NCBI RefSeq assembly: GCF_004135735.1
Contig: NZ_CP012670.1
Span: 10,744,501 to 10,808,500 of the forward strand
From: Sorangium cellulosum
GTDB taxonomy: Bacteria; Myxococcota_A; Polyangia; Polyangiales; Polyangiaceae
DNA: 64,000 bases
Direction of reading: 5' to 3'
Positions 9,989-18,247 of the stretch are shown one piece after another (positions within the stretch are counted from its first letter, which is position 1; every line of letters starts with the position of its first letter). A program made the translations under genes and the position numbers. The notes beneath the pieces were generated by a model, which did no database searches, was not told the origin of the DNA, and worked only from the letters and a program-made list of their open reading frames with translations.

Positions 9989-10195
9989 ATGAAGCCCGGC
10001 ATCCACCCCGAGTACAAGGAAGCAACGATCACCTGCGCGTGCGGCGCCGTCGTCGAGACCCGCTCCACCCGCGGCAGCTTCACGACCGACGTCTGCTCCG
10101 CGTGTCACCCGTTCTACACGGGCAAGCACAAGATCATGGATGTCGCCGGCCGCGTCGACCGCTTCCGCAGGAAGTACGCGGCTGCCGGCAAGTAG
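9989..10195 (+). CDS. rpmE: 50S ribosomal protein L31, zinc-binding type
   Basis: L31 bridges the two ribosomal subunits. The protein has 68 residues and the conserved start MKPGIHPEYKEATITCACGA. The four cysteines C16, C18, C36 and C39 (CAC and CSAC) mark the zinc-containing C+ form, used when zinc is plentiful. It ends in the usual basic tail (RVDRFRRKY). It has its own promoter and ribosome site and is followed by a GC-rich hairpin, so it is probably monocistronic. In many bacteria rpmE sits next to the DUF1385 gene and prfA, and that order is kept here. Confidence 0.97.
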   Translation: MKPGIHPEYKEATITCACGAVVETRSTRGSFTTDVCSACHPFYTGKHKIMDVAGRVDRFRRKYAAAGK

Positions 10196-10212
10196 AGGCC
10201 GGGGAGAGGGTC

Positions 10213-10231
10213 GAGGGGCCGCGCGCCCCTC
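10213..10231 (+). terminator. stem-loop after rpmE
   Basis: GAGGGGC (10213-10219) and GCCCCTC (10225-10231) form a 7-bp stem with a 5-nt loop 18 bp after the rpmE stop. There is no T run, so termination efficiency is uncertain. Confidence 0.4.
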
Positions 10232-10455
10232 CGCCCAGAGACGCATCCCTCCTGATTTCAGGCACGCCCGTCGCGCCGCGCCCGCCCGGGGCGTGGCGGA
10301 GGGCTCGGTACGTCCCGAGCCCGTTCGCTGCTCGACGTGAGCGCTCGATCGCAGCGGGGGCTAGCCGTGGCGGGTGGACGCGATGCCGTCCATCGACGGC
10401 GCGGATCGGCCGGGCTCGATGCGCCCGCCGGGTTATGCGCTAGATTGGAACGCGT

Positions 10456-11634
10456 ATGAGCGAGCAGCCTGCACGTCCGTATATCGGCGGCCAAGCGGTG
10501 ATTGAGGGAGTGATGATGCGATCGCCGAGCTCGGTCGCGATCGTCTGCCGACGTCGTTCGGGCGAGCTCATGGTGCGCGAGCAGCCGATGACCGCCGTGT
10601 CGAGGGGCCCGCGCACCTGGCCGTTCGTGCGAGGCGTCGCGACGCTGGTGGAGTCGCTGCGCCTCGGATCGCAGGCGCTGCGCTGGTCCGCGGACCTCTA
10701 CGAGCAGGATCTCTCGGCCGAGGAGGCGGCCTCGGGGAAGGGCCCGGCGTCCAAGCGGCCGGGCTCCGGGCAGGCGAGCGGGGTGAGCCTCTCCGCGCTG
10801 GCGCTCAGCATGGCGGCGATCGCGACGCAGGACGCGGAGCCCGCGCCGTCGGCGGGCAGCCCCGCGCCGGGCGGAGACGGCGCCGGCGCGAAGAAGAAGG
10901 GCGGCGGGATGGGCGTGCTGCCGATCGCCTTCGCGATCCTGCTCTTCGTGGCGGCTCCCCAGGGCGGGGCCGAGCTGATCAACAAGCTCTTCGGCCTCGG
11001 GCTGGAGGTCACGTCGCCGGTGTACCAGGCGATCACCGGCGTGGCGAAGCTCGCCATCGTGGTCGCGTACCTCCTCCTGATCCGCCAGATCCCCGAGGTG
11101 CGGCGCGTCTTCCAGTATCACGGGGCGGAGCACAAGGCGATCTCCACCTACGAGGCGCGCGAGCTCCTCGAGGTCGCGAACGCGCGGCGCAAGACCGCGA
11201 TGCACCCGCGCTGCGGGACGACGTTCCTGGTGATGGTGGCGCTCGTGTCGATCGTGGTGTTCTCGATCGCCGGGGCGTTCCTCGGCTCGCTCTTGCCCAA
11301 GCCGCCCGGCGGCCGGCCGGTCGAGTGGCTCACCTTCTTCGTCCTGAAGCTGCCGTTCCTGCCGCTCATCGCCGCGGTGACCTTCGAGATCCAGCGGCTC
11401 TTCGCGCGCTATTGCACCACGGGCCCGCTCCGCGCGCTGCTCTGGCCGGGGTTCTTGGTCCAGAAGATCACGACCGCCGAGCCGGATGACGCGCAGCTCG
11501 AGGTCGCGCTCGCCTCGCTCCGCGCGACGCTCTGGCGCGAGGAGGCGGTGGCCGCTCCGGCCCAGCCCGATCGGGTGTTCGCGGACTACGCCAAGCTGCT
11601 CGCCGACCCCGGCTACGCTGGCGCGCACAGCTAA
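10456..11634 (+). CDS. DUF1385 family membrane protein (YqhQ-like)
   Basis: This is a protein of 392 residues. It opens with the family start IGGQAVIEGVMMRSPS and contains the core motif VFQYHGAEHKAI together with MHPRCGTTFLVMVALVS, both typical of DUF1385. Hydrophobic segments lie around residues 155-170, 190-220, 255-280 and 295-320. Between about 90 and 150 there is an Ala/Pro/Gly-rich insertion that family members of normal length (about 300) lack. The function is unknown; the family is often found beside rpmE and prfA, as here. The ATG at 10456 is directly followed by conserved residues. It is likely the first gene of a DUF1385-prfA-unknown-HIT transcription unit. Confidence 0.85.
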   Translation: MSEQPARPYIGGQAVIEGVMMRSPSSVAIVCRRRSGELMVREQPMTAVSRGPRTWPFVRGVATLVESLRLGSQALRWSADLYEQDLSAEEAASGKGPASKRPGSGQASGVSLSALALSMAAIATQDAEPAPSAGSPAPGGDGAGAKKKGGGMGVLPIAFAILLFVAAPQGGAELINKLFGLGLEVTSPVYQAITGVAKLAIVVAYLLLIRQIPEVRRVFQYHGAEHKAISTYEARELLEVANARRKTAMHPRCGTTFLVMVALVSIVVFSIAGAFLGSLLPKPPGGRPVEWLTFFVLKLPFLPLIAAVTFEIQRLFARYCTTGPLRALLWPGFLVQKITTAEPDDAQLEVALASLRATLWREEAVAAPAQPDRVFADYAKLLADPGYAGAHS

Positions 11635-11702
11635 CGCGGGCCGGCGCCGCCGCCCGGCCCGTCCGCCGGCCTGTCAACTCCCGCGTCGTCTTCGGATTGC
11701 AG

Positions 11703-12806
11703 ATGCTACCTATCGCGAAACTCGAGGCGGTCCAGCGCCGCTTTCAGGAACTCGAGCACCTCATGTGCAGCCCCGCGGTGCTCTCCGCTCCGGCCGAGCT
11801 CCAGCGGCTCAACCGCGAGCGGACCGAGATCGAGCCCGTGGTCGCGGCGTTCGCCCGGCTCCGCGACGTCGAGCGGCGCATCGCCGAGGATCGCGAGGCG
11901 CTGAGCGACCCCGACCTCTCGGAGCTCGCCCAGGCGGAGCTGCCCGAGCTCGAGCTCGAGCGAGAGCGGCTGGCCGGCGAGCTCGAGCTGCTCCTCCTGC
12001 CGAAGGACCCGAACGACGCGCGGAACACCGTGATCGAGATCCGGAGCGGCGAGGGCGGCGAGGAGGCGGCGCTCTTCGCGGCCGACCTCTTCCGGATGCT
12101 CTGCCGCTACGCGGAGACGAAGCGGTGGAAGGTCGAGGTGCTCAACGTGAGCGAGGCCTCCGCCGGCGGCTACAAGGAGGTCGCGGCGCTGATCTCGGGG
12201 CAGGACGTCTACTCCCACCTGCGCTACGAGGGCGGCGTGCACCGCGTGCAGCGCGTCCCCTCCACCGAGACCCAGGGGCGCATCCACACCTCAACCGCGA
12301 CCGTCGCCGTGCTGCCCGAGGCCGACGACGTCGACGTGCACATCGACGACAAGGACCTGGAGATCTCGATCGCCGCGTCGGGTGGCCCCGGCGGCCAGGG
12401 CGTCAACACCACGAACAGCGCCGTGCAGATCAAGCACCTCCCGACCGGCATGATCGTGAAGTGTCAGGACGAGCGCTCGCAGCTGAAGAACAAGGCGAAG
12501 GCGATGAAGGTGCTCCGCAGCCGGCTGCTCGAGCTCGAGCAGCGCCGGCAGGAGGAGGCCCAGAGCGCCGAGCGGAGGACGATGGTCGGCACGGGGGAGC
12601 GCGCGCAGAAGGTGCGGACCTACAACTTCCCCCAGAACCGCGTGACCGATCACCGGATCGGCCTCACGCTGCACAAGCTCGACAAGATCATGGAGGGCGA
12701 CCTCGACGAGCTCATCGGCGCGCTGCGCACGCACCGTCAGGCCGAGCTCCTGCGGCGCGGCGGGGGCGCAGGGCCCGACGGCGGCGCCCTGGAGCACGCG
12801 ACGTGA
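11703..12806 (+). CDS. prfA: peptide chain release factor 1
   Basis: RF1 reads UAA and UAG stop codons and triggers peptide release. In this protein of 367 residues the codon-recognition tripeptide is P186-S-T188, within RVQRVPSTETQGRIHTS. This is the P-x-T pattern of RF1 and not the SPF of RF2. The catalytic GGQ is at 230-232 in a slightly unusual context (ASGGPGGQGVNTTNSAV). The ATG at 11703 is preferred over a TTG two codons upstream; neither has a clear ribosome site. The stop TGA overlaps the next gene's GTG (GTGA). The usual neighbour prmC, which methylates the GGQ glutamine, is not here and must be elsewhere. Confidence 0.97.
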   Translation: MLPIAKLEAVQRRFQELEHLMCSPAVLSAPAELQRLNRERTEIEPVVAAFARLRDVERRIAEDREALSDPDLSELAQAELPELELERERLAGELELLLLPKDPNDARNTVIEIRSGEGGEEAALFAADLFRMLCRYAETKRWKVEVLNVSEASAGGYKEVAALISGQDVYSHLRYEGGVHRVQRVPSTETQGRIHTSTATVAVLPEADDVDVHIDDKDLEISIAASGGPGGQGVNTTNSAVQIKHLPTGMIVKCQDERSQLKNKAKAMKVLRSRLLELEQRRQEEAQSAERRTMVGTGERAQKVRTYNFPQNRVTDHRIGLTLHKLDKIMEGDLDELIGALRTHRQAELLRRGGGAGPDGGALEHAT

Positions 12807-13360
12807 GGGGCACGCCGCCCATCGACCTGGAGGCCTTGCTCGTCGCGCTCGTGCTGGCGCCGTCCACGTTCTCGCGCAATCGCTTCTTCTCGCTCTACGC
12901 CGATCCGGGTGCGCGCCGGGTGCGGCGGCGGGCGGCGCTGCTCCGGAGCCTCGTGCGGCAGCTGGTCTCGGGCGCGGACCGCGCCGGGCTCGCGCCCGCC
13001 GAGAGCGGCGGCGCGATGCTCACCTACGACGTGCCGTCGCTCGGGCTGAAGCGCACGGCCGCGCTCGACGCCCTCGAGCTCGCGGTGCTGCGCATCGCGG
13101 TCGCGCGCGGCGCGCCGCCGCCGGCCGCGCAGCAGGACGTCGATCCGGAGCGCCCGTCGAAGGGCGCCGCCTTGCCCAGGGATCTGCTCCCCGAGCCGGC
13201 GGACACGTCGCGGATCGAGCGCGCGCTCGCCCGTCTGCTCCCCGAGGAACGGCAGGGCGGAGCGCTGGATTCGCCTGGCCCCGCGGAGCCGGGAGAGCCG
13301 GACGCCGCGACCAGGCCGCTGCCGCATGACCGGGCGCAGCGCGATACGCAAGCACCGTAG
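12803..13360 (+). CDS. hypothetical protein coupled to prfA
   Basis: This is an unrecognised protein of 185 residues that begins at a GTG overlapping the prfA stop (GTGA), implying translational coupling. The first 100 residues look folded and helical (PPIDLEALLVALVLAPSTFS, then RNRFFSLYADPGARRVRRRA), with many Arg and Leu. Residues 110-185 are disordered, with Pro, Glu and Arg. It occupies the slot that prmC has in many genomes, but no methyltransferase motif such as NPPY is visible, so it is not a PrmC. The HIT gene follows after 9 bp with a GGAGG ribosome site. A nucleic-acid or ribosome-linked role is only a guess from context. Confidence 0.7.
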   Translation: MRGTPPIDLEALLVALVLAPSTFSRNRFFSLYADPGARRVRRRAALLRSLVRQLVSGADRAGLAPAESGGAMLTYDVPSLGLKRTAALDALELAVLRIAVARGAPPPAAQQDVDPERPSKGAALPRDLLPEPADTSRIERALARLLPEERQGGALDSPGPAEPGEPDAATRPLPHDRAQRDTQAP

Positions 13361-13369
13361 GAGGCGACC

Positions 13370-13708
13370 ATGTGCATCTTCTGCAAGATCGCGAACAAGG
13401 AGATCCCGTCGAAGGTCGTGTACGAGGACGAGGATGTGCTCGCCTTCCACGATCTGAACCCGCAGGCGCCGACGCACGTGCTCGTCATCCCGAAGCGCCA
13501 CATCACCGGGATCGGCCACGCCGTGCCCGAGGACGAGATCGTCCTGGGCCGGCTGCTGCTCGCGGCGAGGCGGGTGGCCGAGGAGGCCGGCATCGCGGAG
13601 AGCGGCTTCAGGACCGTGATCAACCACGGCGCGAACGCCGGCCAGACGGTCTTCCACATCCACGTCCACGTCCTCGGCGGGCGGCCGATGGCCTGGCCAC
13701 CTGGCTGA
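13370..13708 (+). CDS. HIT-family (histidine triad) nucleotide hydrolase, HINT type
   Basis: HINT proteins hydrolyse AMP-lysine or other nucleoside phosphoramidates. This protein of 112 residues is full length. It starts MCIFCKIANKEIPSKVVYED, has the substrate-binding PQAPTHVLVIPKRHI segment, and carries the triad H96-I-H98-V-H100-V. The C-terminus GGRPMAWPPG is the standard HINT ending. GGAGG lies 5 bp before the ATG. It closes the DUF1385-prfA unit. The last ten codons lie in the first copy of a triplicated 51-53-bp repeat, so the downstream copies repeat the same PMAWPPG-encoding DNA after the stop. Confidence 0.94.
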   Translation: MCIFCKIANKEIPSKVVYEDEDVLAFHDLNPQAPTHVLVIPKRHITGIGHAVPEDEIVLGRLLLAARRVAEEAGIAESGFRTVINHGANAGQTVFHIHVHVLGGRPMAWPPG

Positions 13709-13837
13709 CCCCGTTCAGCGCGCCGCGGTCGGCGGCCGATGGCCTGGTCGCCCGGCTGACCCCGTTCAGCGCACGCCGCGGGCGGCGGCCGATGGCCTGG
13801 CCGCCCGGCTGACCCCGTTCAGCGCACGCCGCGGGCG
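13681..13837. repeat. three tandem copies of a 51-53-bp convergent gene-end unit
   Basis: Near-identical units start at 13681, 13732 and 13785, each beginning GCGGCCGATGGCCTGG and containing GGCTGACCCCGTTCAGCGC. Copy 1 encodes the end of the HIT protein including its stop. Copy 3 carries the end and stop of the oppositely oriented oxidase gene. The ancestral gene junction was therefore duplicated twice in place without harming either coding end. Confidence 0.85.
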
Positions 13838-15870
13838 GCGCTCAGCACCGCGTCGAGCCACGCCGCCTCAGCGTCCCCGAGCGGCGGCTGCCGCGGCAGC
13901 GAGGCCGGGAGCGCGCGGGGGCGCGAGGCGCCGTGGGCGCGCAGGTGCACGGACGTGATCGCGCCGACGCGCCCCTGCATGCCGAGGAAGAGCGCGAGGA
14001 GATCCGGGCCCACCGCGCGCCGCGGCGCTGGCCGCACCGCGAGATCGGCGCCGGACGCGAGCCGCGCGGTGAACCCGGCGACCAGGTGGTCCACCGGATC
14101 GCTCCACGGATCCGGGGCGCCCGGGGCGCCCGCCGCGATCCAGGCGTCGAGCGTCATCTCGCGCGATGCCGCGACCGGGTCGAGCGCCAGCGTGAGGCCG
14201 CGCGGCTCGAGCGCGCGCTCGACGTCGCCGAGGCGCACGCTCCCGGCGGCGTGCACGAGCAGGGAGGCCGCATCGAGGGCGGGCGCCGCAGGGGGGGGCG
14301 GCACCGGCCGGCGCGGGGCGGCGGCGTCGCGCGGGAGCAGGTTGCCAGGGTTCATGATGCCGGCAGGGTCGAAGACGCCCCGGAGCGCGTGGACCACGTC
14401 GGCGCCGAGGCCGAGCTCGGCGCCGAGCCGGGGCGCCTTGCTGCGGCCCACGCCGTGGTGATGTGAGAGCGTGCCGCCGGCGTCGATGGCGGCGTCGAGG
14501 GCCGCCCGCCACGCCGCGTCGTACTTCGCCTCGGCCTCCGCGACGCTCGGCGCGCTGCCGGCGAAGGTGAAGTAGATGCTGCAGCCGTCCGGGTAGGCGT
14601 GGGACAGGTGCGCCATCACGAACACGTGGCGCCCGAGCGCGCCGCGGACGGCGCGGTAGAGCGCGTCGAGGCGCGACCAGGGCGCCGCGACCTCCATGGT
14701 GTCGCTGAACGCGCCGGCCATGAAGACGGGCGCCTGGCGATAGCTCACGCTGTAGCGGTGCGCGAGCCAGTGGCGCGCCGGCTCCTCGCCGAGCGGCCTG
14801 GCGCCGCCGCGCTCGGCGATCGCCGCGGCGCGGGCGAGGTCGTCGGCGCTCGCGCGCGCCGTGCCCTCGAAGATGAGGATGAGCGTCGCGCCCCGGAGCA
14901 CGCGCGCCCCGACGGCGTCGACGAGATCGTTGAGGAGCCCCGGCGCGCGCAGCAGGCCACGCAGCACGGCGGCGCCGGCGCCCGGGCCCCGCGCGCCGCG
15001 CGCCCGCCCGGCGGCCCCGTCCGAGGCGCCGGCGCCGGCGTCCGGGCGCGCCCGATGCCGTCGCACCGCGCCGAGCCGCGCCATGAAGGAGTCGAACGGA
15101 TCGTAGAGCCGCGAGACCGCGGGGCGGAGGCCGGCCTGGAACATCTCCCGCATCGCGTTCCAGCCGGCCTCCAGGGTGGGGAACGAGAAGGCGCCGAACG
15201 CGCGGGCCGAGGGGGCAGGGTGGAGCCGGAGGGTCGCCGCGGTGACGACGCCGAGCACGCCCTCGCTGCCGATGAGGAGCGGCGTCAGGTCAGGGCCGCG
15301 CACGCGCCGCTCGAAGCGGACGATCTCGCCCCGGCCGACGACGCACTCGAGCGACGCCACCATGTCCTCGATCTTCCCGTAGAGCCCCGAGCACTGGCCG
15401 GCGCTGCGCGCCGCGACCCACCCGCCCACGGTCGAGCACAGGATCGACGACGGGAAATGGCCGAGCGTGAAGCCCTCGGCGTTGAGCTCCTCCTCGAAGC
15501 GGATGCCGAGCGCGCCCGCCTCGATGTCGACCGAGGGCGCCTGCCGATCGATCGAGCGGCGGCGGGAGAGGCGCTTCAGGTCGAGCACGACCGTGCGATC
15601 GTCCGGCAAGACGCCGCCGCACACGCCCGACCCGGCGCCGTACGGCACGAGCGGCAGCCCCTCGTCCGCGCAGAAGCGGACCACCTGGGCGACCTCCTCC
15701 GTGGACCCCGGCCACACGATCATCCCGGGCCGGTGCTCGGCGATGCGGCCCTCCGTCACGGCGAGGTGGTGCCGCGGCCAGAGATCCCGGGCGTAGGCGA
15801 TCTGGTCGACCGGGGAGGTGCTGCGCGGGATCCCCGGGAGCGCGCGCGTGATCGCGGCCTCGATGCTCAT
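13819..15870 (-). CDS. FAD-linked oxidase, alkyldihydroxyacetonephosphate synthase-like
   Basis: This is a protein of 683 residues of the vanillyl-alcohol-oxidase fold. The FAD-binding part has VWPGSTEEVAQVVRFC, LVPYGAGSGVCGG and HFPSSILCSTVGGWVA followed by YGKIEDMV, which resembles ADHAP synthase, the ether-lipid enzyme that swaps an acyl for an alkyl chain. The C-terminal catalytic region keeps TLSHHHGVGRSKAP and FDPAGIMNPGNLLP, including the His cluster used by ADHAP synthases. An Ala/Gly/Arg-rich insertion interrupts the middle. The ATG at 15870 is chosen because it lies 22 bp after the upstream gene's stop; a longer reading frame would overlap that gene. Being downstream of psd, it may belong to lipid synthesis, which is inference. 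Confidence 0.8.
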   Translation of the reverse strand: MSIEAAITRALPGIPRSTSPVDQIAYARDLWPRHHLAVTEGRIAEHRPGMIVWPGSTEEVAQVVRFCADEGLPLVPYGAGSGVCGGVLPDDRTVVLDLKRLSRRRSIDRQAPSVDIEAGALGIRFEEELNAEGFTLGHFPSSILCSTVGGWVAARSAGQCSGLYGKIEDMVASLECVVGRGEIVRFERRVRGPDLTPLLIGSEGVLGVVTAATLRLHPAPSARAFGAFSFPTLEAGWNAMREMFQAGLRPAVSRLYDPFDSFMARLGAVRRHRARPDAGAGASDGAAGRARGARGPGAGAAVLRGLLRAPGLLNDLVDAVGARVLRGATLILIFEGTARASADDLARAAAIAERGGARPLGEEPARHWLAHRYSVSYRQAPVFMAGAFSDTMEVAAPWSRLDALYRAVRGALGRHVFVMAHLSHAYPDGCSIYFTFAGSAPSVAEAEAKYDAAWRAALDAAIDAGGTLSHHHGVGRSKAPRLGAELGLGADVVHALRGVFDPAGIMNPGNLLPRDAAAPRRPVPPPPAAPALDAASLLVHAAGSVRLGDVERALEPRGLTLALDPVAASREMTLDAWIAAGAPGAPDPWSDPVDHLVAGFTARLASGADLAVRPAPRRAVGPDLLALFLGMQGRVGAITSVHLRAHGASRPRALPASLPRQPPLGDAEAAWLDAVLSAARGVR

Positions 15871-15892
15871 GCCGTGACCACCCCCCCGCTCC

Positions 15893-18247
15893 TCAGCTCC
15901 GCTCGGCAAGGATGATGAGCCGCGGCGACTCGGAGCCGAAGAAGACACCCGGATGCGCGGGGTGGCCGGTCACCTCGGTGACCTTGAAGCCCGCGTCGTG
16001 CAGCAGCTTGCCGAGCTCATGAAGCCCGTAGAGGCGGATCGAGTAGTCGATCTCGCGCGAGCGCCCGTCCTCGAACATCACGGTCCGCTTCACCTTGAGC
16101 CGGCTCGTGAAGAAATCCACCTGCATTTCATCCATGCAGACGCAGCCGTCGCCCTCGAACCAGACCAGGCTCGGCTGGCGAGACGCCACGTAGTCGCGGT
16201 TCACGATGTCGAGCAGGAGCATGCCGCCCGAGCGGAGGGCGCGGCGGATGCGGGCGAGGACGTCCGCGTTCTTCTCGTCGTCGAAGTAGCCGAAGCTGGT
16301 CGACCAGCAGTAGACGCCGTCGAAGGTCTCCTCGAACGTCATCTCGCGCATGTCGCCCTGGAGGAAGTTCAGCTTCTGGCCGCGATCCTGCGCGTCGTCG
16401 GCGGCGCGGGCGAGCATGGCCAGCGACAGATCGAAGCCGACCACGCTGTAGCCGCGGCTCGCGATCTCGATCGCGTGGCCGCCGGCGCCGCACGCGAGAT
16501 CGAGGATCACCGCGCCCTTCTCGACGCCGAGCCGCTCCTCGATGAAGTCCACCTCGCGGCGCACCACCTTCGGGTCGAGCTTGTCGAGCGTGCGCAGGAA
16601 ATCGTCCCCGAAGAGCTCCTCCCACCACGGGCGCTTCCGCCGTACGGCGGGCTCGGTCGACGGGCCGGAGGTCGAGTCGATCTCCGCCGGCTTCGCCGCG
16701 GGCGCCGCCGCCGCGGGCGCCGCGGCGGGAGACGCGGGGGGAGTGGCTGGCCGGACGGCCGAGAGCGACTCGCCCTGCGGGGGGGGCACCGACGTGGGCG
16801 GGGGCGGCACCGAGCTCGTGAACGTCGCGAGATCGGGGGAGGCGAGCGCCTGCGCGCGTCGCGGCGGCAGCGGCGGCGGCGGGGGCGGCTTCTTGGGATG
16901 CGCCGCCGCGTCGGCGGGGGCGGCCGCGACCTCGTCGGCGCCGTCCCCGTCGCGCTCGGGCTCGACCTCTTCCAGCTCGATGTCGCCGCTCCTGGGCGGC
17001 AGGGTGCTGCGCGTCGGGTCGGCCTGTCCCTGCTCGCCCGCGCCGCCCTCGTCGCCCCGCCGCGAGGCGCCCTGGAGCTCGGCCCTCTCGTCGGTCGACT
17101 CGGGCTCGGGCTCGACCTCCGCGAGATCGTCCGCGCTTGAGGCCGACCAGGCCATGGAGCCGCCCAGCTCGATCGTCGGCGCCGAGGTCAGCGCCTCGCC
17201 GCGCGACCCGCGAGGCCCCGCCGGATCGGCGTCGACGGCCGTGTCGCGCGCCGTCGGTGGGCCGTCCAGGACGCCATCCTGGAACGCTTCCAGCCCGAGC
17301 TTCGTCGTCCGGTCGTCCGACTTGATCCTGAACTGAGGCGGCGGCCAGTCGTGCTCGGACGGCTCGGTCAAGAGCGGCGGCTTGGCGGGCTCGGACAGCG
17401 AGGCGACCGGCGGCAGGTTGGACTCGATGCTGACGATCTGCAGGGGCCGGATCACCGCGACCGAGTCCGGATCGACGATGAACCCCCCCGGCGCGGGCGC
17501 CGGTACGGGCGGAATGCTCGAGGGCTTCGGCGACGGGCGAGGGACGGCCCGGGGCGCGACCAGCTCTGCCGCGTTCGGCGCCGGCGCCGGCCTGCTGGCC
17601 TGCCGGGGCTCCTCGGCCGCCGGAGCGGCGGGGGCCTTCGCGGCAGCGCTGAGCCAGCCGTCGTCGTCGACGTCCTGGAGCGCGCTCGCTTCGCTCGACC
17701 GCGGCGCAACGCTCGGGCTCCCGGCGCCCAGCCCGCCGGGCGCGACCTCGTCTCCGCCCTGCGGCGGCGCGTCGCCCTGCTCGTTCACGAGCCGCCGCGA
17801 GCGGCGCCGCGAGGCCTTCGCGCCCTCGTCGCGCTCGACCTCCGCGGTCCGCTCCATCTCCGTGGCGAGCGACTGCCAGGTGCGCCGCGCTGCAGGGCTC
17901 GGCAGCGGGGTCGCGGGCCGCGATCGCTCCGTGGGAGGCCCGGCGATGCGCGGATCGAGATCGAGATCCGGGATCTCCGACCCCTGCCCGGCGGCGCCCC
18001 CGCCGGCCACGCCCGGGATGGCGTCGAGGCGCGGCAGCGGCGTGGTCGTCGCGAGGGGCGGGCGCACGCTGGGCGCGCGATCGGGGCGGGGGACGAACGA
18101 GCGCGCGGGGGGCGGCCCTTGCTCTCCCTGCGGTGCCTTCGCAGCCGCGCTCCCTGCCTCGCCCGGCGCGGGTGCGTCGGGGGCTCCGGAGGCGCCGCCC
18201 TCCAGGGCGGGCGCAGCCAGGGGATTGCGCGGCCGCTCGCTCGTCAT
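15893..18247 (-). CDS. SAM-dependent methyltransferase with ~500-residue disordered N-terminus
   Basis: This is a protein of 784 residues. Residues 1 to about 535 are low-complexity, rich in Pro, Ala, Ser and acidic residues, with a poly-Pro tract (KKPPPPPPLPPRR). The last 250 residues form a class I methyltransferase: ILDLACGAGGHAIEIASRGY (motif I), VVGFDLSLAMLARA, then FLQGDMREM and FDGVYCWSTSFGYFDD. The C-terminal beta region resembles small-molecule methyltransferases. The substrate is unknown. The ATG overlaps the psd stop (ATGA), so the two are translationally coupled, and the oxidase follows after 22 bp. The long tail is unusual for an otherwise ordinary enzyme and may mediate scaffolding or localisation. 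Confidence 0.85.
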   Translation of the reverse strand: MTSERPRNPLAAPALEGGASGAPDAPAPGEAGSAAAKAPQGEQGPPPARSFVPRPDRAPSVRPPLATTTPLPRLDAIPGVAGGGAAGQGSEIPDLDLDPRIAGPPTERSRPATPLPSPAARRTWQSLATEMERTAEVERDEGAKASRRRSRRLVNEQGDAPPQGGDEVAPGGLGAGSPSVAPRSSEASALQDVDDDGWLSAAAKAPAAPAAEEPRQASRPAPAPNAAELVAPRAVPRPSPKPSSIPPVPAPAPGGFIVDPDSVAVIRPLQIVSIESNLPPVASLSEPAKPPLLTEPSEHDWPPPQFRIKSDDRTTKLGLEAFQDGVLDGPPTARDTAVDADPAGPRGSRGEALTSAPTIELGGSMAWSASSADDLAEVEPEPESTDERAELQGASRRGDEGGAGEQGQADPTRSTLPPRSGDIELEEVEPERDGDGADEVAAAPADAAAHPKKPPPPPPLPPRRAQALASPDLATFTSSVPPPPTSVPPPQGESLSAVRPATPPASPAAAPAAAAPAAKPAEIDSTSGPSTEPAVRRKRPWWEELFGDDFLRTLDKLDPKVVRREVDFIEERLGVEKGAVILDLACGAGGHAIEIASRGYSVVGFDLSLAMLARAADDAQDRGQKLNFLQGDMREMTFEETFDGVYCWSTSFGYFDDEKNADVLARIRRALRSGGMLLLDIVNRDYVASRQPSLVWFEGDGCVCMDEMQVDFFTSRLKVKRTVMFEDGRSREIDYSIRLYGLHELGKLLHDAGFKVTEVTGHPAHPGVFFGSESPRLIILAERS

